A DNA stretch of 64,000 nucleotides from Mesobacillus jeotgali (lineage in GTDB: Bacteria > Bacillota > Bacilli > Bacillales > Cytobacillaceae): positions 738,001 through 802,000 of the forward strand of contig NZ_CP109811.1 in assembly GCF_014856545.2 (NCBI RefSeq). The letters run 5' to 3'. The notes under the pieces were generated by a model. The model saw only the letters and a list, made by a program, of their open reading frames with translations, ran no database searches and was not told the DNA's origin. Positions within the stretch are counted from its first letter, which is position 1. Each line of letters begins with the position of its first letter. Of this stretch, positions 24,985 through 32,990 are shown piece after piece. Made by a program: the position numbers and the translations under genes.

Positions 24985-25329
24985 TTATTCTTCAACAGGG
25001 CTGAATTCGTGTACCCAAACGCGCATTTGCGGAAGCCATGGCATTCCAGGGTGGTAAGACAGGATTGACTGCTTGTACTCCTCGACTGTTTGATAGCCTT
25101 CACGCTGTGCGTCAGCATCTGTCAATTCACCAAGAGATTGTGAGTAGACATTGTCCACAACGAATTTCTTTCCCTTTAACTCCATGATTTCGCCTACATC
25201 GGCATAACGGCCGTTACGGCGAGTTGCTGTTTTCTTGCCTTCCAGTACTAGATTAATATCGTCTTCCATAGTGATCAGACGCTCAATCTCACAAGTTTTT
25301 GGCGGTAAAGTATTGTTTTGTTCTGTCAT
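24985..25329 (-). CDS. ASCH-domain protein
   Basis: 114 residues; ATG 25329 is preceded on the minus strand by AAGGGAG, whereas an in-frame GTG at 25347 lies before it. ASCH (PUA-like RNA-binding) fold: K-K-T-A-T-R-R-N-G with the characteristic G-x-K-x-x-T-x-R motif near residues 33-40, then G-E-I-M-E-L-K-G-K-K-F. ASCH proteins bind RNA or modified nucleosides (YqfB-type ones hydrolyse N4-acetylcytidine). Exact activity unknown. Confidence 0.78.
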   Translation of the reverse strand: MTEQNNTLPPKTCEIERLITMEDDINLVLEGKKTATRRNGRYADVGEIMELKGKKFVVDNVYSQSLGELTDADAQREGYQTVEEYKQSILSYHPGMPWLPQMRVWVHEFSPVEE

Positions 25330-25449
25330 TTGAAAAACTCCCTTCACTTTGTACCTATATAATGTACCATACTTCGAAAAGAGAAAGCCAAGGCATTCAA
25401 CGTGAAAACAGTGTTATCAAAACTTTTTTACAAAACTACTGATATTGGG

Positions 25450-25477
25450 TGTAACATTTTACATAGTTCATCGTTTT
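25450..25477 (+). promoter_or_regulatory. ECF-type autoregulated promoter
   Basis: TGTAAC (25450-25455), 16-base spacer, CGTTTT (25472-25477): the AAC / CGT pattern of ECF sigma promoters, 35 bases upstream of the ECF sigma gene. Indicates positive autoregulation. Confidence 0.7.
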
Positions 25478-25511
25478 AGTATTGAGATTTTTAAAAATGA
25501 GGGGCAGTAGT

Positions 25512-26057
25512 ATGGACGACGGCAGAAGGAATGAACTCGACAATTTATATAGAAAGTACACGAAGCCCCTGTATTATTTTTTGCTGAAGCTGTCAGGATC
25601 GCATCAGCTGGCAGAGGATTTGACGCAGGAAACATTTGTCCGGGCAACGATTTCGCTTTCCTTTTACAAAAATGAGGATGTAAGGGCCTGGCTTTTCAAG
25701 GTGGCTCGCAATGCCTATCTGGACGAATGGCGCCGCCGGCAGCGGAGAAAATGGGTTCCGTTCGCTGATTATTTGTTTTCGAAGGATGAAATGGCGAGTC
25801 CATACGGGCTTCCGGAGGACGAAGCCATCAAGAAGGAGACCTCTGATGACCTGCAGCAGCTGATGACCTATTTGCCGGAGCAGTACCGGTCGATCCTGTA
25901 TTTGCGTGAGGTTGAGATGTTCAGTTACCAGGAAATAGAGGAAGCGCTTGAGCTGTCGGAGAACCAAGTAAAGGTCACGCTACACCGGGCACGCAAGCGG
26001 CTTGCACAAATGGCGGAAAAACAAGGATGGAAGGACGATGAACATGGAATGGACTAA
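25512..26057 (+). CDS. RNA polymerase ECF sigma factor
   Basis: 181 residues; ATG 25512 follows GAGGGGCAG. Sigma region 2 near residues 10-75 (Y-F-L-L-K-L-S-G, D-L-T-Q-E-T-F, W-L-F-K-V-A-R-N, Y-L-D-E-W-R-R-R) and region 4 near 110-165 (L-P-E-Q-Y-R-S-I-L-Y-L-R-E, Y-Q-E-I-E-E-A-L-E-L-S-E-N-Q-V-K-V-T-L-H-R-A-R). Group of sigma factors partnered by membrane anti-sigma proteins; SigM-like size. Transcribed from its own ECF promoter. Confidence 0.9.
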   Translation: MDDGRRNELDNLYRKYTKPLYYFLLKLSGSHQLAEDLTQETFVRATISLSFYKNEDVRAWLFKVARNAYLDEWRRRQRRKWVPFADYLFSKDEMASPYGLPEDEAIKKETSDDLQQLMTYLPEQYRSILYLREVEMFSYQEIEEALELSENQVKVTLHRARKRLAQMAEKQGWKDDEHGMD

Positions 26058-27042
26058 AGACAAGGAAAAGAAAATCCTTTTTAAATATCGATTTGCCTTG
26101 ACGGTGAAGGTCATCAGGGTGATACTCGCTACGCTGTTTCTCTTTTGGCTATATATGCTGATTGTATCAATCAGCTATGATGTCCTGGGGCTGGGCAAAA
26201 AACATCTATTTTACAGCCAAGTGGCGATGGATTGGACCCAGCCGAATATGCAGGAGGATTTCGGCAGCATCGAATCAGCCGAGATCACCCCTTTCCTTAC
26301 GCAAAAGATATCTTATCCAGTCTACAAGATGATTGGGAAAGAGCCCGAACTTGTTGGCACAAAACAATTGGCCAAACGGTTGGTACCAATGTATTCCACG
26401 AATCAGACAGAGTACCTTAAGCCTAGGAACGAGCAAGAATACTCCTTTTACCTTCCGGAACATCCAAAGACAGGCAACAAGCTGGAAGCGAACGAAGATC
26501 CGGCGGTTTGGACGAAGCTGGATAAGGTTCATGAAGGCACAGTTGCCGAACTTTCTTTTTCGACAAAAAAGTATATGACACCTGAGGAAATGCTGGAGTT
26601 TTTGAAGCCGTACGACCTCGATGTTCTATGGATGCCATTGTATACTGGTGAAATGAAGGGATTTGAACCAGGAAGCTGGAGTGGTGGCGGAAATACATTC
26701 TCGGTGGAACCGATTGGTTTTACAGGGGGCCGTGATGCGCATAATGGTTACAATTCAACAAGCAAGAATCTGCTGTTTGAAAATCTAACTGATGAAAATA
26801 AGAAACGGATGCTTAAGCAAATGAAAAATCTGATTGAAGATGAATCTGCCAGCTACCGTGAGAATTTCCTCGGTCTTTCCCACCTCGAGGAGCGGTACAA
26901 TTATTTAAAGAAAGAAGGATTCCAGGTCTACGGCGCCGTCGTGACCGGGCCGGTAAAAGAGCTGCTCAAGCTGAGGGAAAACGAACAAATCCAGGGGGCC
27001 AACCTCGGGGATATGTCTTACTGGAACTGGTCTGAGGAGTAA
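26038..27042 (+). CDS. Membrane anti-sigma factor (Sigma_reg_N / Sigma_reg_C type)
   Basis: 334 residues; ATG 26038 (or 26044) overlapping the sigma gene by about 20 bases, with GGATGGAAGG upstream. Cytosolic N-terminus of ~20 residues, one membrane helix (residues ~25-50), then a large extracytoplasmic domain ending with the sigma-regulator C-terminal region. Negative regulator that sequesters the ECF factor and responds to an envelope signal. The overlap with the sigma gene keeps the pair stoichiometric. Confidence 0.82.
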   Translation: MNMEWTKDKEKKILFKYRFALTVKVIRVILATLFLFWLYMLIVSISYDVLGLGKKHLFYSQVAMDWTQPNMQEDFGSIESAEITPFLTQKISYPVYKMIGKEPELVGTKQLAKRLVPMYSTNQTEYLKPRNEQEYSFYLPEHPKTGNKLEANEDPAVWTKLDKVHEGTVAELSFSTKKYMTPEEMLEFLKPYDLDVLWMPLYTGEMKGFEPGSWSGGGNTFSVEPIGFTGGRDAHNGYNSTSKNLLFENLTDENKKRMLKQMKNLIEDESASYRENFLGLSHLEERYNYLKKEGFQVYGAVVTGPVKELLKLRENEQIQGANLGDMSYWNWSEE

Positions 27043-27075
27043 AGTACTCCCTCAGAAAAATATTTTATTAATTTT

Positions 27076-27117
27076 AGAAGAAGCAAGGTCTTTTCTGGGA
27101 CTTTTGCTTCTTCTTTT
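27076..27117 (+). terminator. Intrinsic terminator after the anti-sigma gene
   Basis: Perfect 11-bp stem AGAAGAAGCAA / TTGCTTCTTCT with TTTT after it. Confidence 0.8.
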
Positions 27118-27171
27118 GCTATTGGAAATATACTAAAATAGAGTTTTCTAGTACAATGGAATTATAGGGTG

Positions 27172-27194
27172 GACCACTGTTTTATGCTGTGGTC
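27172..27194 (+). promoter_or_regulatory. Hairpin in the leader of the diguanylate cyclase gene
   Basis: GACCAC / GTGGTC stem with an 11-base loop, about 125 bases before the GGDEF start. No T run and no match to c-di-GMP riboswitch consensus elements. The rest of 27118-27319 shows nothing else. Confidence 0.3.
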
Positions 27195-27319
27195 GCCGCC
27201 TTCCACAGACATTTATTTCAAATTCAAAATAATGAAAAAATCTTGAACCTTAGGACTGCTAATAAGGCGAAACGAGCAATATGATTTGCACATGTCTTAT
27301 AGCTAGGGAGATGAGAAAG

Positions 27320-28345
27320 ATGTTTAATAACTTTGAAACGATTGAGGAACTTAAGCGAAGTGTTTACATGTGGCTGCTCCCGATTATTACGGTTGCCCTG
27401 GTTATCAATAGTTACTTAAATAATAACAGCCAGTTTGATACTATCATCAATACAACGCTGATTGTCTGGTTTTCCATCAGCTGGGTTATAGCATATACAA
27501 ATCGTGGAATTCGCCTAGCGGAGTATGTCACGCTCTTTTTGGTGAGCGTGTATCATATCACCACGATGTTTGATGTCGTTTCCAATGATCTCGCGGAAAG
27601 AGGAGGATCATTGGGAGATTTCATTGTCTGGATGCCGCTCATCATCATGTTCTTCTTTTTAGCGCTCGGCATAAAAAAAGGACTGTATTATTCGATTTTC
27701 ATTTTCATGGTAACACTGGCAATCGGAGTGATTTACAGCGGGCAGATGACCTCTGAATCAATTGATTCGCTCACGCAATTCCATGCGGCGAATATCGTCT
27801 ATATACTAGTTCTCTACTATGCGCAAAATATGTTCCGTGCTTTTACAGAAAGAGATTTGCTTAAAAAGTATGCCTATCTCGATTCCCTGACCCGAGTGGC
27901 CAATCGGCACCAGATTGATATCTGGCTGGAGGAAAGGCTCGAGGCTGCTGAAAAAGAGGACAAACCGTTTTCGATTATCTTTTTTGATATCGACCATTTT
28001 AAAAAGGTGAATGATGTATTTGGCCATAAAATCGGTGACTGTGTTTTGAAGGAGCTGTCAGCGATCGTCTCTGGCAATCTGGCAGATGGTGACCGTTTTG
28101 GCCGCTGGGGTGGAGAGGAATTCATGCTGATCACCAACAGTACCGGTGGACAAGCGTATGAAAAAGCTGAGCATTTCCGCAAGATGGTCGAGAACCACTG
28201 CTTTAAAGGTGCCGGCAGTCTAACCGCAAGCTTCGGAGTCACGGATTATCGGCAAACTGACAATATTGACTCGTTACTGAACCGTGCCGATGAGGCATTG
28301 TATGGATCGAAAAACAGCGGCAGGAATAAAGTCAGCGTGAATTAG
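27320..28345 (+). CDS. Membrane-bound diguanylate cyclase (GGDEF)
   Basis: 341 residues; ATG 27320 lies nine bases after GGGAG. N-terminal ~180 residues carry six hydrophobic helices, then a GGDEF domain: D-S-L-T-R-V-A-N-R, F-D-I-D-H-F-K-K-V-N-D, and the active site R-W-G-G-E-E-F. Synthesises cyclic di-GMP; the G-G-E-E-F variant is catalytically competent. No RxxD inhibitory site is seen just before it. Single-gene unit. The HD-GYP protein at 41795 could be an opposing phosphodiesterase. Confidence 0.92.
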   Translation: MFNNFETIEELKRSVYMWLLPIITVALVINSYLNNNSQFDTIINTTLIVWFSISWVIAYTNRGIRLAEYVTLFLVSVYHITTMFDVVSNDLAERGGSLGDFIVWMPLIIMFFFLALGIKKGLYYSIFIFMVTLAIGVIYSGQMTSESIDSLTQFHAANIVYILVLYYAQNMFRAFTERDLLKKYAYLDSLTRVANRHQIDIWLEERLEAAEKEDKPFSIIFFDIDHFKKVNDVFGHKIGDCVLKELSAIVSGNLADGDRFGRWGGEEFMLITNSTGGQAYEKAEHFRKMVENHCFKGAGSLTASFGVTDYRQTDNIDSLLNRADEALYGSKNSGRNKVSVN

Positions 28346-28372
28346 CCATCCTGATTTCCCAGGGTGGTTTTT
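28346..28372 (+). terminator. Intrinsic terminator after the GGDEF gene
   Basis: CCATCCTG / CAGGGTGG (one G-U pair), TTTTT. Confidence 0.75.
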
Positions 28373-28495
28373 AAGTTCCATAAAATATATGATTAAACTA
28401 TATTAATAATGTGGTAAGATAACTATGGTTAGGACTCTTCAAAATTATTTATATATGAAATCGCTTTCAATAGATTGGTAAAGGGGCAGTGCACC

Positions 28496-29161
28496 ATGAA
28501 ATATCGTTCTGCATTTGATATTATAGGTCCGGTGATGATCGGGCCATCGAGTTCGCATACAGCCGGCGCTGCAAGGATTGGCCGTGTGGCGCGCACATTA
28601 TTCGAGAAGCAGCCGACAAAGGCCGTCATCTCCCTGTACGGCTCTTTTGCTAAAACTTATAAAGGACATGGAACAGACCTGGCGCTCGTTGCCGGAATCA
28701 TGGACTTTGATACATTTGATGAGAGAATTCCCAATGCTTTGAAAATCGCGGAGCAGTCTGGGCTCGAAGTTGAATTCATCACTGAGGATGCGGTTATGGA
28801 GCATCCGAATACAGTAAAAATAAATCTGTTCGATGGACAGGGCAAGGAGCTTGAAATCGTTGGAATTTCTATCGGTGGCGGAACGATTGAGATCACCGAG
28901 ATCAATTCGTTCAAACTCAAGTTATCCGGTGCCAATCCGGCCATTCTCGTCGTCCATCATGACCGATTCGGGCTGATTTCAGCCGTGACGACCGTTTTAT
29001 CAAAGCATCAGATTAATATCGGCCATATGGAGGTCTCCCGCAAGGATAAGGGAGACACAGCCGTCATGGTCATTGAAATGGACCACAAACTTGAGGACGG
29101 AGTTTATGCGGAGTTAACTGCCCTTGATGGCGTTGACCAGGTCATCCGTCTCGTTGACTAA
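28496..29161 (+). CDS. sdaAB: L-serine dehydratase, beta subunit
   Basis: 221 residues; ATG 28496 after AAAGGGGCAG; an in-frame start at 28475 lies before this site. N-terminal serine-dehydratase beta domain with G-P-S-S-S-H-T-A-G (residues ~16-24) and a C-terminal ACT domain (from ~150; V-V-H-H-D-R-F-G-L-I-S-A-V). With the next gene forms the two-subunit Fe-S L-serine deaminase that yields pyruvate and ammonia. Length equals the B. subtilis protein. Confidence 0.93.
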   Translation: MKYRSAFDIIGPVMIGPSSSHTAGAARIGRVARTLFEKQPTKAVISLYGSFAKTYKGHGTDLALVAGIMDFDTFDERIPNALKIAEQSGLEVEFITEDAVMEHPNTVKINLFDGQGKELEIVGISIGGGTIEITEINSFKLKLSGANPAILVVHHDRFGLISAVTTVLSKHQINIGHMEVSRKDKGDTAVMVIEMDHKLEDGVYAELTALDGVDQVIRLVD

Positions 29162-29188
29162 ATATGAGTTACATCAGGAGGGCTAGCC

Positions 29189-30094
29189 ATGTTTCGTAAT
29201 GTTGCGGAGCTTGTTGAATTAGCTGAAAAAAATCAGGTGAAAATCGCCGAAATCATGATTCGGCAGGAAATAGAAGTTTCAGGCCGTTCCCGCGAGGAAA
29301 TCATTGCCCAGATGGACAATAACCTGCAGGTCATGGAACGCGCTGTGGAAAGAGGCTTGGCTGGCGTCAAGTCCCAGACCGGCCTTACAGGCGGGGATGC
29401 AGTCCTGTTGCAAAAATACATTGACAGCGGAAAATCACTGGCTGGCAATCTATTATTGGATGCTGTCAGCAAAGCGGTTGCCACGAATGAAGTGAACGCG
29501 GCAATGGGCATCATCTGCGCGACACCGACCGCAGGATCAGCAGGCGTCGTTCCGGGAACACTTTTTGCCGTAAAGGAAAAGTTGAACCCAACCCGGATGG
29601 AAATGATTGAGTATCTGTTCACGACAGCTGCATTCGGCTTTGTTGTTGCCAATAACGCATCGATTTCCGGTGCAGCAGGCGGATGCCAGGCTGAAGTCGG
29701 TTCGGCTGCTGGAATGGCTGCCGCTGCGATCGTTGAAATGGCTGGCGGAACTCCGCAGCAGTCATCAGATGCCTTCGCAATCACGCTGAAGAATATGCTT
29801 GGATTAGTCTGTGACCCTGTTGCAGGGCTAGTTGAAGTTCCTTGTGTAAAAAGAAACGCAATGGGTGCATCAAATGCGATCACTGCTGCCGATATGGCAC
29901 TTGCCGGTATCACAAGCCGGATCCCATGCGACGAAGTCATTGGCGCGATGTACGCCATCGGCCAGACAATGCCGTCCGCACTAAGGGAAACAGCAGAAGG
30001 CGGACTCGCAGCGACACCAACAGGCCGCCGGTTGGAAGAAGAAATCTTTGGGAAGCCAAAGTCGAAGCTGGTAGATTACTTGATTCAGAAGTAA
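29189..30094 (+). CDS. sdaAA: L-serine dehydratase, iron-sulfur alpha subunit
   Basis: 301 residues; ATG after AGGAGGGC, 27 bases after sdaAB. Catalytic subunit with Cys ligands in G-G-C-Q-A-E, L-V-C-D-P-V-A-G and V-P-C-V-K-R-N for the 4Fe-4S cluster and the conserved T-P-T-A-G-S-A-G. Deaminates L-serine. Followed by a very strong hairpin shared with the convergent asnA. Confidence 0.93.
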   Translation: MFRNVAELVELAEKNQVKIAEIMIRQEIEVSGRSREEIIAQMDNNLQVMERAVERGLAGVKSQTGLTGGDAVLLQKYIDSGKSLAGNLLLDAVSKAVATNEVNAAMGIICATPTAGSAGVVPGTLFAVKEKLNPTRMEMIEYLFTTAAFGFVVANNASISGAAGGCQAEVGSAAGMAAAAIVEMAGGTPQQSSDAFAITLKNMLGLVCDPVAGLVEVPCVKRNAMGASNAITAADMALAGITSRIPCDEVIGAMYAIGQTMPSALRETAEGGLAATPTGRRLEEEIFGKPKSKLVDYLIQK

Positions 30095-30098
30095 GATG

Positions 30099-30170
30099 AA
30101 AAGCCACCGTTGATGAACTGGTCTAGATTGTTGTCTAACAATCTAGCTGCAGTCATTAACAGTGGCTTTT
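30099..30170. terminator. Nested two-tier bidirectional terminator
   Basis: Outer arms AAAAGCCAC (30099-30107) and GTGGCTTTT (30162-30170); inner perfect stem CTAGATTGTT / AACAATCTAG (30123-30146) with a four-base loop. Lies between convergent sdaAA and asnA; A and T runs on both sides allow use in both directions. Confidence 0.8.
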
Positions 30171-30177
30171 GCTTTGC

Positions 30178-31182
30178 CTACAATAAATTAATATTCATCT
30201 TCCTGCATTCCTCTATCGTTTCCTCATCCCACACGGAAACCTGGACCTCGCCAATATGGATTTTCCGGAGCAGGAACATACATAGCCGCGATTGGCCAAT
30301 CCCGCCGCCAATGGTATATGGCAGCTCTTTGTTCAGTAATGCCTGGTGATACTCTAATTGTGATCGTTGCTCCTGGCCGGCAAGCTTCAATTGTTCCAGA
30401 AGACTTTTCTCATCAACCCTGATTCCCATTGAGGACATTTCGATTGCCCGGCCTAAAGGCGGGTACCATAGCAATAGATCGCCGTTTAAATTCCAGTCAT
30501 CATAATCAGGTGAGCGGCCATCATGCTTCACCCCTGACCGCAGTTCATGGCCGATTTGCGTGATAAAAACTGCTCCAAACCTTTCTGCAATTTTATCCTC
30601 CCGTTCTTTTGGCGATAGCTCGGGATACAGATCCTCCAGTTGCTGTGAAGAAATAAAGCTTATTTTTTCAGGGAGGATGGTACCGAGGGATGGATAAAGA
30701 TCTGCCAGGTAACTTTCCGTTTTTTTCATCACATCATAAATTTTCTCGACAGTCGTCGTCAGCATCTTCGCATTCCTTTGCTTTTGGGAAATCACCTTCT
30801 CCCAGTCCCACTGATCCACATAAAGGGAGTGCAGTTGGCTGAGAGTTTCGTCGCGCCGGATTGCGTTCATGTCGGTATAAAGTCCTTCTCCCAGAGAAAA
30901 TCCATAGCGCTTCAACGCCATCCTTTTCCACTTTGCAAGAGATTGAACAATCTCCATTACATCGTTTTCCACACCAGGCGCATCAAAGGAAACCACCCGT
31001 TCATTCCCAGCCAGGTCATCATTGATTCCCTTCCCGCCTCTTACAAATATCGGCGCCGAAACCCTTGTCAGTTCAAGTGCCTCAGCAAGATGATTCTCAA
31101 AAAAATCCTTCGTTTTCTTAATCGCTATTTCGGTTTCCCTCAAATCTAATTTTGACTGATACTTCAAAGCAGCATGGCTCAA
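30178..31182 (-). CDS. asnA: Aspartate--ammonia ligase (asparagine synthetase A)
   Basis: 334 residues from a minus-strand TTG (GGAGGTATGAGGAC upstream). Class II aminoacyl-tRNA-synthetase-like enzyme: R-V-S-A-P-I-F-V near residue 40, L-H-S-L-Y-V-D-Q-W-D-W-E, and the late G-G-G-I-G-Q-S-R motif. Makes asparagine from aspartate, ammonia and ATP in the cytosol. Single gene. No T-box leader is visible in the 190-base upstream region. Confidence 0.95.
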   Translation of the reverse strand: MSHAALKYQSKLDLRETEIAIKKTKDFFENHLAEALELTRVSAPIFVRGGKGINDDLAGNERVVSFDAPGVENDVMEIVQSLAKWKRMALKRYGFSLGEGLYTDMNAIRRDETLSQLHSLYVDQWDWEKVISQKQRNAKMLTTTVEKIYDVMKKTESYLADLYPSLGTILPEKISFISSQQLEDLYPELSPKEREDKIAERFGAVFITQIGHELRSGVKHDGRSPDYDDWNLNGDLLLWYPPLGRAIEMSSMGIRVDEKSLLEQLKLAGQEQRSQLEYHQALLNKELPYTIGGGIGQSRLCMFLLRKIHIGEVQVSVWDEETIEECRKMNINLL

Positions 31183-31372
31183 TTGTCCTCATACCTCCAG
31201 ATTCATTTAGCGCTTTAGTGTATTTAAGCAAACATCCATTTACATTATGACAGCAATAGGCGAAAGTTGCTACTGTCCTACTGCAAAAATGAAAAGCGAC
31301 AACAGAAGTCGACAGGTTTAGTAGCTTCGTAGAGATATACTAGTTGATAGAATCAAGTACAGGAGGCGTGGG

Positions 31373-32530
31373 ATGAAGAAAAATATAATAACAGTCACAT
31401 TCATAGCCGGACTAGTCATGACAGGCGTGCAGCCTGCTGATTCAGCAGAACAATCGGAAATCCGCCAGCAGCGCCTTCAGCTTAAGGAGAATGTCACGGA
31501 AAAAGAAAACCAAATCCAATCAATGGACAACGCTGAGCAAAAGTATCTTTCCGAACTGAAGGCGCTGGATGATGAGATGTCAGAGTTGAATCAGAAAATC
31601 CGTGAACTCCAAAACGTACTGGATGCTTCGGGACAGGCTGCAGAGGAGATGAAAAAGGAAATCAGCAAGCTCAGCTTCAACATCGACCACCGGGAGCAAT
31701 TGATCAAAAAACGGCTACGTTCAATGCAGAAGAATGATGGCTTGGGAATGTATGTGGATTTGATTTTTGATTCGAAAAACGTGTCCCAGCTGTTTGATAC
31801 CGCAATTGCGGTCAGCAAAATCATTAAGGCTGATAAGGATTTGCTGGCAAAACACAAAACTGAATTGGAGTCACTCAAGCAACGGGAAGAAGCGCTCAAG
31901 GACAAGGTAATACTGTTGGAAAAGGATCAACAGGAAATGCTGTCACTGAAAGCTGAATTGGAGAAGAAGGCGGAGGAGAAGCAGCGCCTGCTCGAAACCG
32001 TTCATGACACTAAGAAGGAAAGTGAATCACAGCTGATGGACATGTACGAGGTCTATGTCAACCTCGCATCCCAGGAGATTGCGATTTTAAAAGAAAACCA
32101 GAGAGTGGAGTTTCAGCTATCTGAATCTGAGGTTGTTTTTATCATGCCAGCGAAGGGAGAGCTGACCTCAGGCTATGGACCAAGGTGGGGGAGGCTCCAC
32201 TCAGGCATTGATATCGCTGATGAGTCAGCCCAAACCGAAGTGATTGCAGCTGCATCGGGAACCGTCATCCGCTCCTATTATTCCGCAACCTACGGAAACT
32301 GCGTGCTGATCACCCACAAGATCGGAGACAGAACCTTTACAACCCTTTATGCCCATCTGGAAAAAAGCACAGTTATAACAGGTCAGTCTATTAGAAAAGG
32401 CGAGTTGCTGGGTTATATGGGCAACACGGGTGACAGCAGGGGCAAGCATCTCCATTTTGAAATCCATGAAGGCCAGTGGAATTATGAAAAATCAAACAGC
32501 GTTGACCCGCTTCTATATGTGAAAAAATAA
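31373..32530 (+). CDS. Secreted M23 peptidoglycan endopeptidase with coiled coil
   Basis: 385 residues; ATG with CAGGAGGCG upstream. Signal peptide residues 1-25, long coiled coil (~30-240) rich in Glu/Lys/Leu, then a lysostaphin-type M23 domain (~265-380) with zinc residues in H-S-G-I-D-I and H-L-H-F-E. EnvC/CwlO-like domain plan: the coiled coil probably restrains or localises the endopeptidase. Cuts peptidoglycan cross-bridges outside the membrane. Confidence 0.9.
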   Translation: MKKNIITVTFIAGLVMTGVQPADSAEQSEIRQQRLQLKENVTEKENQIQSMDNAEQKYLSELKALDDEMSELNQKIRELQNVLDASGQAAEEMKKEISKLSFNIDHREQLIKKRLRSMQKNDGLGMYVDLIFDSKNVSQLFDTAIAVSKIIKADKDLLAKHKTELESLKQREEALKDKVILLEKDQQEMLSLKAELEKKAEEKQRLLETVHDTKKESESQLMDMYEVYVNLASQEIAILKENQRVEFQLSESEVVFIMPAKGELTSGYGPRWGRLHSGIDIADESAQTEVIAAASGTVIRSYYSATYGNCVLITHKIGDRTFTTLYAHLEKSTVITGQSIRKGELLGYMGNTGDSRGKHLHFEIHEGQWNYEKSNSVDPLLYVKK

Positions 32531-32556
32531 GCCAGGTTCCGTTGGGAATCTGGCTT
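32529..32556 (+). terminator. Hairpin terminator after the M23 gene
   Basis: AAGCCAGGTTCC / GGAATCTGGCTT with a four-base loop; the following T run is weak. Confidence 0.6.
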
Positions 32557-32585
32557 GCTCTTTACGTTAACGTCAATGATATAAT
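32555..32585 (+). promoter_or_regulatory. MerR-type promoter with palindrome
   Basis: TTGCTC (32555-32560), 19-base spacer, TATAAT (32580-32585). The spacer contains TTTACGTTAACGTCAA (32561-32576), a near-perfect palindrome. This layout is the MerR-activated type and fits autoregulation by the gene at 32625. The motif resembles those assigned to LiuR-like MerR regulators of acyl-CoA degradation. Confidence 0.6.
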
Positions 32586-32624
32586 TTATTTACTGATTAT
32601 TCTGTTAAAAAAGAGGTTTTGTTG

Positions 32625-32990
32625 ATGTTCACGATTTCTGACTTGGCGAAAGAGTTTGGGGTTTCCACCCGTACAATCCGCTATTATGAAGAGCTCGGTT
32701 TGCTGCAGCCATCCCGGACTGAAGGAGGGCGGCGAATTTACACTGGTAGTGATGTAACACGCTTGAAACTCGTATTCCGCGGGAAGCGATTTGGATTTTC
32801 GCTTGATGAAATCAAGGAAATGGTGTTGCTATTCGACGAGGATCGGACTGGTGAAAAGCAGCTGAAGGTGACAATTCAGTATGGAGAGGAAAAACTCGCT
32901 GAAGTTAATGAACGGATTTGCGAACTGGTTGAAATCAGAGAAGAAATTGAAAGGCTATTAACTGAATTCAAAGGGAGGCTAAGTGAATGA
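32625..32990 (+). CDS. MerR-family regulator of the acyl-CoA dehydrogenase gene
   Basis: 121 residues; ATG 32625 eight bases after AAAGAGG; upstream TTG codons are alternatives. MerR DNA-binding helix-turn-helix F-G-V-S-T-R-T-I-R-Y-Y-E-E-L-G-L-L, wing and a C-terminal coiled coil; no Cys for metal. Stop and next start overlap as ATGA, linking it to acyl-CoA dehydrogenase expression. Probably senses an acyl-CoA or similar metabolite. Confidence 0.87.
   Translation: MFTISDLAKEFGVSTRTIRYYEELGLLQPSRTEGGRRIYTGSDVTRLKLVFRGKRFGFSLDEIKEMVLLFDEDRTGEKQLKVTIQYGEEKLAEVNERICELVEIREEIERLLTEFKGRLSE

Noticed and set aside
27118..27319. c-di-GMP riboswitch before the GGDEF gene
   Set aside because: A hairpin exists but none of the conserved GEMM core sequences is present.
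31183..31372. T-box leader for asnA
   Set aside because: No AGGGTGGNACCGCG-type element or large leader structure in the 190-base gap.
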